Source of the DNA: Hydractinia symbiolongicarpus
Taxonomy: Eukaryota; Cnidaria; Hydrozoa; Anthoathecata; Hydractiniidae
DNA length: 64,000 bases
Reading direction: 5' to 3'
NCBI RefSeq assembly: GCF_029227915.1
Contig: NC_079881.1
Span: 16,343,501 to 16,407,500 of the forward strand
In this document: piece by piece, positions 48,983-63,739 of the stretch
How the letters are laid out: every line of letters begins with the position of its first letter
Position numbering within the stretch: the first letter of the stretch is position 1
The notes under the pieces: generated by a model
What the model was told of the DNA's origin: nothing
Databases searched by the model: none
Seen by the model: the letters and a program-made list of their open reading frames with translations, nothing else
Made by a program: the position numbers and the translations under genes

Positions 48983-50959
48983 GTACGTGTGACAGCAAAA
49001 AGGTAAATGATAAAGGCATAACAAAATAGTAGTTAGCAAAAGTTCATTATTAAAAAAGGACGTAGAAATAAGTTTTATTTTACTGAAGTCATGCAAAAAT
49101 TGCACGATAATGAGCAAATTTATTATATAAACATTTTTTTTGTGGTTCGGTTACAGAAAAAAATTATTTCACTGACTAATAGCATCTAACTAAAGTTTAA
49201 AACGTATGTTTATGTTATGCATTTATTCGAAAAAGTTATACTTGTTATTATTTTTAACCTGATAAGTTTTTAGAAAAGACATTTTTTTAATAGAGCTAAA
49301 TGAACATTCTTAGCTCATGTTAATTGTAAACACTGCAGTAACCTCTTCCTTGCCTTGTACTCGAAGAAACAGAACTTCTTTACCAGTCCTTTTAGTTTTT
49401 CTTGTGTAGTGAAATAATAACACAAATCTTCTTAAAACGTAGGAGGCCTTAGGAGGCATCTAAAATTGACCCTAAGTTCTCTCTGAACAATATATCCTTA
49501 TACATATTTATAAATTATTTAGATGGTATAAGCAGTCAACAACAAAGCGCTTTGGTGTCATCACATTTTTACACAACACATGTTGGACAAGTTATTGACT
49601 TATATAGGAAAAAAGTATGGCATGCATACACTGAAAATTTTAAACTGTGATTGCGAAAATGTATATAAATATGTTGTTAAAATGTATATTATATTAGTAT
49701 GCAAAGAAAATAAACTATCACCATTACTGCATTAATTTTGTACATATGTCACTTGAATAAAACAGGCATTGACAGTTGGGATGGGTGGCCCATCTTTAAA
49801 CGCCACAGTTTTTTATTCAAATCTTTAAATTGCTATACACACAGGCATTGATAGTTGAGCCGCCCAATCTGTCAGGGCTCCAGGCCTGGTCGGGAAAATT
49901 AACCCCCGCGAGTGCTAAATCGCTCACCTAAATTAATCTGTGTGAACGATCCACATGCGATCACAAAAGCTCATGCAAATTAGTTTGCGTGAGTGGTCAA
50001 TGGAACAAAAAGTTACGACATGCACATGCTTGATCTGTAAAATAAAACTAAAAATAATCCAGTTGTCGCCGATCAAAAATATCAACAAAAATACTCGATC
50101 GAAAGCCCTTAAAATTAGAACTTTTTGCGTCGGCAATAAAACAACGTGAGATTCATTTCAACTGATTTACGTCGGCATTGTGTCAGCAATATTACTTTGT
50201 AGTAAAATTGTTCAGCTGGCAATATCTTTTGTCATTCAGCTTTTATTAGGGCTAGACCTCTCATAAATGATCTCCTGTATGGGGTCTGTTGATCGTACTA
50301 ACTGTGTGCTATGACAAGTTAGGTGATAAACATTAACCCTCACTTAAGCTAAATTTATGACCAAAGGAAGTCAATTCCCCAAAACATATAGCTAGCTAGG
50401 GTCCAAAGCCAAGCGTCTTAGTTTTTGTTTAAATTCACAAAAATGTATTTCAAACGTTTCCCTATCCTCTAAAACGGAAAATAAATCTAAGAAAAAGGCT
50501 ACAAGTGCCAGATCAAATACAAGAAATTGCTATCTTTACTCACAAAACAATGTTGTCTTATTGCTTTATATATATTTTTCTTCTCGCGACTTCGTTACCA
50601 TATTTTACATCTGAAATATTTTCCTGACCTGTATGCAGCGTGCATAGAAACAGTAACAAGTGTTTGGTGGAAATCTAGCAGACCCGCATAGAGCCACGGT
50701 CATCTTTATATTTCTTCCCGGGCAGAGTTGCAAATTTCTGCGCGTGCGTGGAATTGCTCGCGGAAATTTTTACATACGTATGGTGGAACATGATAAAAAC
50801 ACAGCGGAACATGCAACCAACCTAATACCTCCAGCTAACTAAATATTCTCTTACATATCCCATCTCAAATCCCGTGAAAAAGAATAAACAATCATTCAGG
50901 TTTTCCTTGGCCAGAATTTTAAGTTCGAATAAAGTTATGGTATAATTCTGCTGAATATA
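48983..50959. other. Intergenic region between divergent CEP131 and CNOT3
   Basis: It contains a 78-base-spaced duplication of acaggcattgacagttg (near 49762 and 49840) and otherwise AT-rich DNA. Promoters for both genes must lie here or just beside, but no core element is clear enough to call. Confidence 0.45.
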
Positions 50960-53900
50960 ATGGCTGATAGAAGAAAATTGCAAGGTCAGTCTGAGAACGT
51001 GCTGCTTTTAAACTGCTTACTAGCTAGCTTTTATACATAATTTAGAGGGTCACTTTCATACCAAGGCCACCTGATAATGAAAAGAGATCATTGATTTTCA
51101 GACACCTTTACCCTGTCCTGAATATGATCCAACATAATTATGCTTAGAAGAAAAAACAACTTTTTCTTTATCCATATTGATTGTAATTAATAGACCTTTT
51201 TGTGTTTACATTTTCCATGGTAAGCCCTTCTGGCTCTACTACTGTGTGGTAGACAGAAAGACATAGGAACTTGCTGAAGAAAGGTCTTTTTCAGCTTATT
51301 TCTTTCTATGGAAACATTGTTAAGGCTTTAAAGTGTAGCGAGATGAGTTAGGGCATGCATAAAATAAAATAAGTACAAGAAACAACAGTGGTTGGACAAA
51401 AATTTTCTCCAGAGGTTTTGTCAGGACAGCCTTTCTAATTAAACGTTTCTGGAAGCAAAAAATAAGCGATTTAGGAATTAGGATACTATCTTTAATATTT
51501 TACTCTTGTTGGCCAAATTGGACTTTGAACCCCCATTTTTAGTAGCGAACCCTGCAAAAATTGACAAAAAAGAGGCTCATTTTAGACTTTTTCAACTTTT
51601 TTAAGATGTTTTTACTTTTGCTAAGTTGTCAACACAATATTTTAAGGGTCCCCGGCCTGGTTTTACAGCAATTATTATATAAAGGTCTAAAACCTGCACA
51701 ATCCAAAGCGTCTTTAAATTTTGTTGATGTTTTCTTATGGTGGCAGGACATGGAGTATAGAAATTTCTAAACAAAGAAAAAACTGTTTTTTTTTTATCTT
51801 CTAAGCTGACTCCCTAACCTCAAATTATCATTTGATTGACAATTTGAAGCTTCTAAACATGGAATAACTTGAACTGGATCTACCATCTGCTGATTAAAAA
51901 TATATTTTCAGCAACCACAACCAGTTAAAAAAGTTAAAAACAAAACCATCAACCTTATGGGTATTCTTTAAAGAGGAGCAAGAAAAGTTAAATATCTTGG
52001 GGTAATATTTGATCAAAAATGCAATGGAAAGATCACAATAAATGACATAGACAAAAAATTCATGATTCTAAAATTAGAACCTTTGCATCTTGTCAAACAC
52101 TTCACACAAAAAATCTATTAAGATATGCACTCACATTTTGTATTTCAACTACTGCTCATCAGCATGGGCTTGTGCAACCCAAGGTAGATTGGGAAACATT
52201 GTGAAACAAGATGTGTCTGTGCTTTTTTTGCTCTTCAACTTAGACTCTTCAAATAATTTACTTATCAAATGATGCAGTTTTCAAAGCCTGATTGTATGTG
52301 CTCAAAATTCCTTCTGGCAAAAAACTGCCACAGTCACTAGAGGAACTTCAAAAAATAGGTTCACACTTCCCTTAATCAACACAGAATTTGGCAAAAATGC
52401 CTTCCCATTTAGACTTGCAAAAGTGTGAAATAATCGTCCAGACCTGTTTTGTTATTTCTTTTATTTCAAATTTCACAGTTGATTGTTTATGCAAGTGAGC
52501 GGTTGTAGGTCCCACCTAATCTTCCAAGCACTTAAGAAGGTAATCTGCAGGGTTACTTATACCAATATGTCTCACATTTGCACCATTTTTTCTATAAAGA
52601 GAATTTTATTTCACAGTTCATAACATAGTATTACAATGTTTCTTACACATCTTACCAATTTCTAAGCTGAAGTTTTCATTTCAAGTTGCATTAGTCATCC
52701 ACAAATTCAAATACCTGTTAATCATTTTGGGAATATGAACATGATTTTGAAATTAAAGCTAAAAAATATTATTGCTGGAGTCTACAAGTCTGATTTATAA
52801 TGTCACATTTTATTTAGTTGAAAATTCCAAAGGATTGTAACACCTCATTGTATTTAAGTGTGTTAAGTCTGTTATGGTTTATTTTAGGTGAAGTCGATCG
52901 TTGTCTTAAGAAAGTCAGTGAAGGTGTTGAAGCTTTCGATGATATTTGGCAAAAAGTTCAAAATGCTACAAATGTTAATCAAAAAGAGAAATATGAGGGA
53001 GAATTAAAAAGAGAAATAAAGAAACTGCAGGTTTATATTTTGTTTTTCTTAACAAAACAGAATTGATATGGTGCTGACTTACATGCAACGATTAGTACTG
53101 AGAGTTTAGATGGGCTAGTACAAACTTTATTTATTTTGACATGAAAAATAGCTCATGCATTTAACAATATCACCTAAATATAATCTTAAACATATGTGAG
53201 TTTCAATAACAGCCTTATGTCTACATGAAGAACACATATCTTTTGTCTACACATAAACCTAATTGCTTTCTACTGTTATCATTGTGCAAGAGGCAAGATG
53301 ATGAAGCCTTTTGTTTACACATCTAACAAGGAAGCTATTTTTTAAAAGCACTAACGATCACGAACACTATATTTTTAAATGAACAGACATTCTTTATTTC
53401 ACACAATTAAAAATTATGTGAAATAAAGCGGTAAATGCGGTACAAGCGGTAAATAATCAATATGGATAAAGTGTATATATGTTTAAAAATGGCCGACATT
53501 ATTTTTAAAGATTAATCTTATTTAATGGCCACTTTATTTTACTTTCCTATAATTTATACAAGTTTTTACAAACTAAATGCAGTATTTCAGTTCTTAAACT
53601 AAACGTGTTAAGCATTATGCCCTGAAACGAATTTTAAATATTCAGTTTTTTGTTGTAGGAAATCATAAGGCCATGACTTTTATTATGTGTAAACTTTATA
53701 TGCTATTTGACACAAAATAATTGAAAGTTGATCAATAAAGTAGAATAAATCTATTTTTTCAGAGAGTCACAATATAAAAAATTAAGAAGGAGAATAGCTA
53801 CAATTTTTTCAATAATTTTGTTTTACGGTTACCCTGTTGCAATTTTAAAGTAAATCTAAAAATTTGACTTAGCATGCATTCCCTAAACCTGGCTGGCATT

Positions 53901-56900
53901 ACTCAGTGTCCTTCCTGCATTTTGTTTTCTTAATTTAGCGATTACGTGAACAAATAAAAACATGGGTTGCATCCAGTGACATTAAAGATAAAAAGACATT
54001 ATTAGAAAATCGTAGACTAATAGAACAGGTAAGAGCATAAAAACAACAACTTTATATTTGAAAAATTTTGTATGAGAAAAATCTGTTTTGTTGTCAACGA
54101 AATACACTGGATGTGTATGTCTTGTTTAGCAAATGGAAAAGTTTCGTGTTGTCGAGAAGGAAACCAAAACAAAAGCATTTTCAAAAGAAGGTAGAAATAT
54201 TTTCTCTTTTCTTTTTTAATAAAATTGCTTCTTAGGTTATATATTTTAGTTACATTTAGGTACATCACAATTATACCTATTTTCCAATTTAAAAGTTCAA
54301 TCTTGCTCTTTTATTGACATGTATCTTCTATATCTTCTTCATGCAGGCTTAGGTCAAGCGAAAAAAGTAGATCCGGAGACTAAAGAGTTTGTGCGGTGTA
54401 GGGAATGGTTAAATGTAAGTGAACCGTCAACATACCAAACCTGAACCTTCAATATTTATTTTGGTGTTCCTTAGTTACCCTTGATACCAAAATTTGCCTA
54501 AATCAAAATAAAATTTTAATGACCACTGCTTATCTCATCTTATTCTTCAGTCTTATTTTTTATTTTTTATCTTTTATAGGATGCAATTCAGAAGTTAAAT
54601 CTACAAGTAAGCATTAGTATTGACAATTCTTATGGTTATCTTTAACACTGTTACTTAGTTTATTCATGAAACAGCATTATAACCTTCTGCTATTTTGGCT
54701 TTCTTCTGTCACTTCATAGATTGATCAAATGGAAATGGAACAAGAATCTCTACATGCTGGAATGAAGAAAAAGAAACCAGATAAAGATGTAAGCATTTTT
54801 AGAAAAACAAGTCTGTTGATTAGATTTTAAAAGATATTTTCATACTGGAATTGTAAAAGTCGAATGTTATTTTGGTAGGAAAAAATGTCACATTACTAAA
54901 TGTGTTCTGGTTGTCAACTTGAGCTACCTACTAAAATAGACAATATTTAATAATAAACTTTGTTTCTTTATTTTAGAAAGCAGAACGTTTGGCTGAATTA
55001 ACAGATAGAATAGAGAAGCATAGATACCACATATCACAACTAGAAGTAGGTTGCATGCTTCAATTTCTACTCTTTAATTTCCTTGTTGTCTCCATTTTTA
55101 ACTTGATTGTTAGTTAGTTTTAATGTACTTTATTTTCATGCAAGTTCCTTTTATGGTGTAACAATAAGATTTTACATGTTATAATCATATGAGAACACAA
55201 CTGTCTGTTGTTATATCAAACTTTGTCAAAATCTGCAAAATAATATAAAATTTCTTCGTTTAAGATTTCATATATGGCTTTTCGTTATGTAATATTTTGT
55301 TAGGGTTTAATTTTGCAGATAAGCCAATTTTAAATTTTGTAAAGTTTGAGTTGAGGTACGTAGAAAAATAACATTTTTGAAAAGAACCAACACTTTTTTC
55401 ATTAAAATAATAGTTTGAAATTATACAGTGTTTTCGACAAGCAATATCACCTGTTAATTTATGCAGAATTTTAATTTTCCAAAGATGTTAGATAACTAAC
55501 TCAAGTTTAGCCACTCTTGAAAACTACGTAGTATACTAAATTTAATCACTTCAAATTAAGTGACTACATTTTTTATTGTAGCATGTACTACGGATGTTAG
55601 ATAACGAATCACTAGAAGTTGATATGGTAAGTTATTCTTTTTAAATGTCCTAAAAAATTTAACATTTAATTGCTGTTACATTATAAAAATATTTTCAAAA
55701 TTAATACTCTAAAGTTTGATTACCTTAACTGTTATTGTAATGCTTCAAATAGGTACCCTTTTTTTAGATGTCTCCTTATAAACATCCTGAAATTTATATG
55801 AAATATTACAGTATTTAGTTCTCATTCTATCGCATGAAATTAGAAGAAAATTAGTGCAAACCTTTCGAAGTGAAAGAAAATTAAGTCTAAGTTTTTTTCT
55901 AATTAAGCACAGGTTATTTGTGAGAAATTCCAAAGACTGTCCAAACATTCATCATCCTGTCATTTACATTTATGTATGAATTGTTTAAATTTTACAATAT
56001 AGTCAAAATTTGTGTACAAATAATGCATCAGTGGTTAAAAGTTGTGTTAGCAGAAAATTTTACTAAGTAGATATAAATTAGAAATTGTTTTTACCCAGGA
56101 AGTTGTGTCATGTTCATAGCTCTTTTGTGTGTTTGTTTTAAAAAAATATTACACTGTAAATACTCAATCCCAATAACCCCACTTACTGTGCCAATAACTT
56201 CTGTAGCTATTGACTGACAGCTATATGCAATAATTACTTTATCTAGCAATATATTGAACTTAAACTTCTGCATATTTGTGAGGGAAATTTCCCTGTAGCT
56301 TTACAACTTGCCAGTTTATTAAGCTCCACTCTTCCCTTCTAATAAGCCTCCCCCTTAATGTCATTCCTGACAATTATGCTTATGGAGGCTTAATGAATTA
56401 TTTACAGTAACAAGATAATATTTGCCCAATGAAAAATACTAGCTGGGGGACTGGCATTTTTCATCGTACAGAATCACTGTATTTGCACCCTTTTAGTTGG
56501 TCACTGCCATTTTAAACAAATATGTTTTTTCAAATATTAGTCAAGCTGTTAACATAATCAAAAGTGTCAAATAGTCATTTTGCTGCAACTGGCAGGCTGC
56601 AAAGTTGCTACTTTTGCACACACATAGGCCAGGCAACCAGCATTAACAATTGCTAGTTAAATTCTCTAGCACGTCTGTACATCGAAATAATCTTCGTCTA
56701 ACGTTTTGATTTAATAAATTAGCCGAAGATTTTAAATCCTAAGTCAGCTTTGAACATTGACAAGTTTGAAATGTATGATGGACCCGGAATTTGTGAAAAA
56801 AAGTCATTTGACATCAGCAGTCTGGACCAAAAGGCTTAGATCTTAAGTCTTAAGTAAGCTCTGAACATTTACAAGCTCATAATGTGTGAATCTAAAGCCT

Positions 56901-59900
56901 AAGCAATTACTTATGGTGACAAACTTTGAAATTTGTTTGGAATAAAAATAAAGGCTGCCAAGCTGGACATATTTGGCGCTATATGCTGCTATTGATAAAC
57001 CTGTTTACCAATACTTTTAAATTGCTATGCCATCATAGCACACCTAAAAGTCTACCTGGCCAGATTCTTCGAGTAAAAAGAATTAGAATCATATAACTAT
57101 TAGAGAATGCCAGGGCTTGCTAGCTATTTTCACATTGACCCAGAATTTAAGATGATGAATGAAGGCAGCTAAAAATCGCAAGTATGTTAGCTAGAGTAAT
57201 TCAAGATATGAAAACAAAAGTACTTTTGGTCCCTATAGCTAGGTAGCTAAAACATGAAGCTAAATCTATACATTAATACAATATTTGTATGTATGTGGAA
57301 AAGATCCAACTAAACTTTAAAAATATATAAATAAGAAAGCAAAAGAGTTCACAGTAGTTTTGGCTACCCTAGTCAATGTTGAAGCTACATGATGATATTT
57401 TAAGTTGGACAGGTGTTATCAATGTACCATTATAGCCCCCTTTTTAAATAAACACACGCTACTCGCAGCTGCTATTTTGGCTTACAAATAGGCAGGATGT
57501 GGGCATTATATAGTTTTTAGATGGGATTTAAGCAGAAATTATGTATATAAAAAAAGAAAAGGGAAAATCATTGTCACTAAATTACATCTACACCAAAGGA
57601 AAAGATTTTCAACCTTCACAAACTTTAATTTTTATTCCTATACCACAATAATAAATGTAGACTTTATCATTTTCATTGTGGATTAAATCATTTACCATTT
57701 TCTAACAATTCTTCATAATAAAATATGAATGTAAATGAAAGTTCCAAGAAATATTGTTAGGGGTGGTGTTCGTGTAATGGTTTCTTAGAAATGCATTTAA
57801 ATATTCCTTATTCAACCACAAAGTTTATTTAGTAATTGACAATAGATTTTTTGTTTGTTTGTTTGTTTTTATATGGCAGTTTTGTATTTGCGGAATGTAG
57901 ATAAAGATATCCTTATGATTTAGTTATTGTGTGGATTGCATGAAAGCTTAGCTAACAAAGTATAAACTCACTATTAATGTATAGTTCTTTGTATGTACAT
58001 TTCTGTAGCTCATAATGAAAATAAAAATATTATAAAGATTTACGGAATGTTTTGATAGACAAGAAAGTTGTCTTGAATGGCAAAGCTATTTAACATTATA
58101 CATTGCATAACTAAACTAAGTAAATCCTTTAAGCCTTTGATTTTAAGAATAAACATTGTGATAAACATATAAACCCAGTAAACTAGTCGATAAGCTAGTG
58201 GAAAAATCCACTAAGACAGAAGAAAGATAGAAAATATCCATTTTTTGAATTTAACTGATGTCAGTAATAAACCGTCGACACACAAAAAATATTTTATTCT
58301 TTGGTGTGTTTTATCATTGTAAATACTGCTCAACTTCTCTTTCGTAATATTCAAATGCAGCTGCTAAACTTTTCTTTTGTTAGATGCAAAAGTTTCATCT
58401 TTTTAAATCAGTCCATAAATCCGGATTTTTTGCTATAATCATTGCTCTCTTTTTATTTATTTCAATCAAATATCAGTAGATTTAATATACTTCTGTTTTT
58501 TTGTTTAGGTAAATAAAGTGAAGGATGATGTAGATTATTATATTGAGAATTGTCAGGTAAATGAATAACAATATGCTACATTGTTCAATTATGTTTTTTC
58601 GAAGAAAATACCATTATTTCATCATTTCTGATTGTTGGAATGATTTTTATATGAAATGATTTTTATATGTTAACAAGGCAGGATTGTTGTACTTTTATCG
58701 ACAAGAATTAATAATTCACTTAGACAAACTATTTACACATGAAAGGTGGAGTAAACATGTAACATGAAACATGTAATGAAGAAACTTCTGTCTTTTGTGC
58801 AGACAAGTGAGAAAAAAGAAGCTCTAATTTGTTTTTGTGTTGTTTTGTACTTTCAACTTTTGGTTTCAGGAACCTGATTTTCTGGATGACGAAGGGATAT
58901 ATGATGATTTAGACCTTGACCACGAAGGTGACCGTAAGTGTAATTTTACATTGCTTAGAAGTACTTTTTTTGCAGTCTGTTTTGGTGACTTCTGACTAGT
59001 TGTTTTGTTTCGGGTTTTTGCATATGTTTTGTACTATTTTTTCACTTCTTTATTGGATTTGCTTTAGTTGAAGGAAGTATGAAATTAGATGATAAATGCG
59101 AAGATGACGAAATTCAATCTTCACCAGGTTCATCATTAAATTCTGGATATTCCTGTTTGACAACTAGTTCTCCTGCTTCTAAATCAAATAATGTGAGTTA
59201 CAATGAGTTATGTTATGGTGTGAACAACGATGTCTTAACTAAATTATGATTAAACTTAATTGACAAAAACGTTGACACATTAAGCTCATAGACACTGCGC
59301 CGTAAAGACAGCATCCGGGTAGGGGGCTACTTTCCCCAAAGTCCTTATTGCTGTACAATTTTCCCAACCAACCATCATTTTCACCTGCAGAATGATTGAA
59401 AACACTGCAGTATACTAATGTTAAATGCCACCTATGCTAAGAAAACTTGTGTTAATTAGGAGCCAATCTTTTTATCTGTTTTAAGTCCTAATTACAAGAA
59501 GATTTAGTCCATTGGGACATTCGCTAAGTGAGACTGATTTCTTTGGCCCTTTGAGATTCCCATGTAATACAAGTATATTGTATTAAGAGAATCGAGCTGT
59601 CAACTGAGGGTCTGGATCACATGTCTCAAAAATCCAAAGACCTATTAGATATTTTCTTACGTGTGCATGTGTGTCGTTTAGAATTCACCACGCAAAAATA
59701 GTAAAAACTCTACTTCAAGCAACACAAGTCTTATAAATGGTGTAGCTTCAAGTTCAACAACGACAACTACAGTGTCATCATCATCATCGTCCACTCCCTC
59801 GAAACGAAATCTCTTCTCTTCAAGTCATAACAATACGTCTAGTGTGTCTACAGATAGCAATACAACGGAACCTATATCAAGGCAAGCCTATATTATGCAT

Positions 59901-62900
59901 TAAATATTTTGTTCAGTTGTTTGAAAATGTTTTTGTTGTTGTTGTTGTTGTTGCTGCTTTATGAATGGGAACTGCATCTAAAAAATTGCTTGTGTGTGAG
60001 AAACAATATCCAAACTTAGCTGTTTAAACAGAATAGTTTTTACCACTTTTAAGAAGTGGAGCGGTGCAGGCATGGACGTAATTTACAAAATAACTCCCTA
60101 AGTTACCATGTTTAATATAATAAAAATAATATTCACCTCTTTAGTGTTCCAATGGTCAATGGTCTAGACCATAAAACGAATGCTGAAAACACCACAACAT
60201 CAAGTGTCTCTGAAACAAAAGAGTCAAATGTACCAATAGCACCTTATGCAAGTGCTGCTGCACCAGAAACATCAAGTACTAACCCAGGGCCAATTAGTCC
60301 AAAGTTAACATCAGCAGAAGAGACAGCTGTGCAAGTTGTGCGGAATCACGTGGAAAGTTTGAAATATACAGGTAGATATGTCGTTTTTGCTCCAGCAAGT
60401 GAATAGTAATTACCATTCTCAACTGTCTCTATGCAAACTATTTTTGAGAGTTCACATTTGTGAGTACACATTTGGAAGTACACATTTAAAAGTGTACATT
60501 TGTGAGTACACATTTGTGAGTACACATTTGGAGTACACATTTGTGAGTACACATTTGTGAGTACACATTTGTGAGTACACATTTAAAAGTACACATTTGT
60601 GAGTACACATTTGTGACACATTTAAAAGTACACATTTGTGAGTACACATTTAAAAGTACACATTTGTGAGTACACATTTGGGCATTTTTGGCAGCAAAAT
60701 TGTGACATTAAACACATCTGAAAATTTTAACGCCCACTAAAATCCACATACAGACAAATCAGAACAAATGTAGGATTCTTAAAAAAGAACTTTGTTGGAA
60801 TAGATCACCACATACCTTTTAATTCTGGTAGTGAAATTATTCTTTCTGACTACACAAACTGTTTAGTAAAACATTTTTTTGTTTTCAAATGTTAACCTCT
60901 TGAGTTCATATTCTATTTGCGTTTGTGCAAGTGAATGGCAAGTTAAAAGTAATTTAAATGAAAAATTGGTAATTCGAACTCTGAAATGTTTATATTTTAA
61001 TTTATAATATTTTACTTTATAATAATTTACTTTATAAATATTTTATTTTATATATATTGACAATAATACAGAATTGTGTTTATTATTACATTTTTGGCCA
61101 AGCAATGCATTGTCTTTGTACAATATTCATTATGGTCTACTGCAAAAATTTTGTTGTGTTAGCCTGTGAGACTTAACCACTAAATGCAGTACAACCTAAA
61201 TAAACTTGCTCATTCTTATTTAAAAGGTGTGTTCTTAAATCTGTTATTTATGTTTCCTTTTTTTATACTTAGGTTTAAACACAAGCAATCCTCACTGGAG
61301 GTCTACAGCGTCTGCTATAACATCTGATACCAACCCTACTACACCAACAGTAACATCTTCTTCTAACACGCAAACAACAACATCAGATAGTTCGAATCTA
61401 AACAACGATGACGTCATGACATCCTCTCAGGAAGCTGGCCCATCCTTGTTAGGATCAGTGTCCAGGTCTCTTTCTACAACAACAGCCCCTCAAATTCAAA
61501 CTAGTAGCCAAAGTATTATTAGCTACCCATCAGTGTCGTCTGTGTCCCAAAAAATTGACGAGCAATTGCAACCACCTACAGATTTTAGTTTAAAAACGAA
61601 CAGTTTATTTGGAGGTGTTATTAATCCTCCAACACTTCCACAAAAGCCACCTAATTCAGACACCCAAGAAGTGCGACTGCAACCAGTACATGGTGTTGCT
61701 CCACTAGGTCCAGTTCTGTTAACACAAGAAAGGTTATATCAACTGAAGATGTTAGATGCGGCCTATCACCATTTACCACAGAGACAAGACGGTGAAAAAA
61801 TGAGGTAAGGGAATCAGAAATGGAGAGATGATTTTGACAACACTCACATTATAAATTTAGACTTAGAAACAGAGATTTATTCAAGTATATTAGCATGTTA
61901 TTGAATACTAAAACTAAGTTTACTATAGAAAAAATCGGTATGTGAGTGAAAAAGCTTTTTATGTGTATAAGGAATAAATAAAAGTGCCTACTAAATACAG
62001 TTTCATCTTTTGAACCTGATTTTGGAGTCACTTCCTTTGAATAAACACTTAGTTTTATTCTCTTTGACAATGCGCCTTGAATGTTTTATGTAATAATACA
62101 CAATACAAGGGTTATCATGCCACATACTCAATTCCCCTGAATTTTGAAAAGTCGCCTCAAAACTCCTCAAATTTTCTCCCAAAGTACATTTTTTAGCAAC
62201 TTTTGTTCTTCCCGTTCATAACGTTACCTGTAAAATCCTAATTATTTTTATTTTTAATTATATTTCTGTGAAAAATAGAAAATTTTCCTCAAAACTCCCA
62301 CTAGTTTTTCTTTAAAAAAAAACACTACTATTGTCTCAAAAATGTTTGGGAATTCTTATCAAAATTTCTCAACTCTCCTCAAATTTGACTATATGGGTTT
62401 TTTGAGCTTTTAACCTGGCTTTTACTCACGCATGGCTGATTGTTAGGAAGTTAATCGATCATTTACAGGATCTGAGTATAATTCTTCTTCATTTACTATG
62501 TCATATTTAGACCATACATTTCAAGAAGTGCTGTACCTATCGCCAGTTATCACCATCATCAACCTCCACCAAGTATTGATACAGTAGAGTTTTTTCAACG
62601 GCTGTCAACTGAAACCTTGTTTTTTATATTTTACTATCAGGAGGTACGTATGTTTCTTAAAGTGTTAAGACTGCTAAAAACTCACTGACAAAGTATTAAT
62701 TATGTAACTGATCAGAAACAGCGAGGGGTTGTTGAAAAATTGCTTCCGAAGTCTAAGGAAGAACAATCCCCTCCTCAAAACGATAGAGTACCATTTTGTG
62801 TAAAAACCTAAATTTTTATTTGACTACAAATATTTCGTTGCTAATTAATTTTTTGTTTATTACCAAATTCCATGCAATAATTAGTTGTCAAGTATTAAGA

Positions 62901-63739
62901 GTGAGTGTCATTGTCAACGATGGGTGTTGATTTGACTTGCATTGTTCAGCTTTTGTGTCATTTGATTATGTTTTCCCAGGGTACTCGTGCTCAGTATTTA
63001 GCAGCGAAAGCACTGAAGAAACAATCATGGAGATTTCACACGAAATACATGATGTGGTTTCAAAGGCACGAAGAACCAAAACGAATTACAGATGAGTTTG
63101 AAGAGGTAACATGCGTTTTCTTGTTTCGTCTTTTTTTTTTCCCTAAACCCTTGTACAAATTCATAAGAATTATCTAAATGAGAATACTGTAAATTTTGAC
63201 CCGTTTGATAGCAAAAAAAAGCTAGGTTGATTTAAAATTTCAATGTATACCTTTATTTTGAGATATTTAATAAAAATCATAAAAAGTTAAGAATTGGGAG
63301 AGATCTCTTGCAAGTTGAAACACATCTGTTATCAGACGGCGGTCTGAATAAGGATCTGTTTTTGCCCCACTGACTCTGATGTTGGGCAGTGAAATGCAGA
63401 CTTTAACCCTCTGGATGACCATTCTACGGAAAACCAGTTTGTAAATGTTGGTAATATTATGGAAAAACATATTTTTAAGTATATGCAAAGTGAAGTTTTT
63501 AAATTAACACCCTAATTTTTTACCTTTCCTTTCCAATAAACGCCCTCTTTAAATAGAGAATTTACATTATGTCCTATTTGTAGAAATTTCATATGCTTTG
63601 TTTGTTTTTATTAAGAACAAATTTACTTTTTGTCTGTTAGGGAACGTATATCTTCTTTGATTATGAGAAATGGAGTCAGCGCAAGCGCGATGGGTTCACT
63701 TTTGAGTATCGTTTTTTGGAAGACAAAGACCTGCCATGA
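50960..63739 (+). CDS. CNOT3: CCR4-NOT transcription complex subunit 3 (CNOT3), complete, 18 exons, 716 aa
   Basis: Exons: 50960-50984, 52888-53030, 53939-54028, 54130-54190, 54347-54414, 54580-54606, 54720-54788, 54977-55045, 55582-55626, 58509-58556, 58870-58933, 59068-59192, 59682-59881, 60145-60371, 61273-61804, 62511-62643, 62980-63105, 63641-63739. The sum is 2151 nt; human CNOT3 has 753 aa. Start [20 protein letters not shown], the conserved Not3 N-terminal coiled coil (about 1-235, with [12 protein letters not shown] and [19 protein letters not shown]-like signature). The middle is Ser/Thr/Asn-rich and poorly conserved. The C-terminal NOT box (about 600-716) contains [13 protein letters not shown] and [24 protein letters not shown]3 helps assemble the cytoplasmic/nuclear deadenylase complex that shortens mRNA tails and represses translation. 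The intron after 59881 uses a GC donor. The first exon has only 25 bases. Confidence 0.96.
51955..52470 (+). mobile_element. LINE fragment (RT C-terminal region) in CNOT3 intron 1
   Basis: Broken frames give [20 protein letters not shown] (about 51988-52047), [15 protein letters not shown] (about 52140-52185) and [13 protein letters not shown] (52387-52427). Together these are the typical order of the C-terminal part of a LINE RT protein (LGV.D..L.., SAW, F..A..W). Stops and shifts make it a dead fragment. Confidence 0.7.
56153..56408. mobile_element. Possible MITE, ~256 bp, ACTGTAAATA ends
   Basis: The left actgtaaatactcaat and right, inverted, actgtaaataattcattaag match over the first ten bases and more loosely after. 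The interior holds aataagcctccccc, like the C-rich parts of the TACCGTA elements. It lies in CNOT3 intron 55627-58508. Boundaries are uncertain. Confidence 0.4.
60450..60682. repeat. Minisatellite, 14-16-bp unit, about 15 copies
   Basis: Unit tgtgagtacacattt, with variants tttaaaagtacacattt and ttggaagtacacattt. It lies about 80 bases into the CNOT3 intron that starts at 60372. Confidence 0.9.

Noticed and set aside
63184-63570. Possible MITE between tactgtaaatttt and gaatttacattatg
   Set aside because: The ends match over too few bases to support an element.
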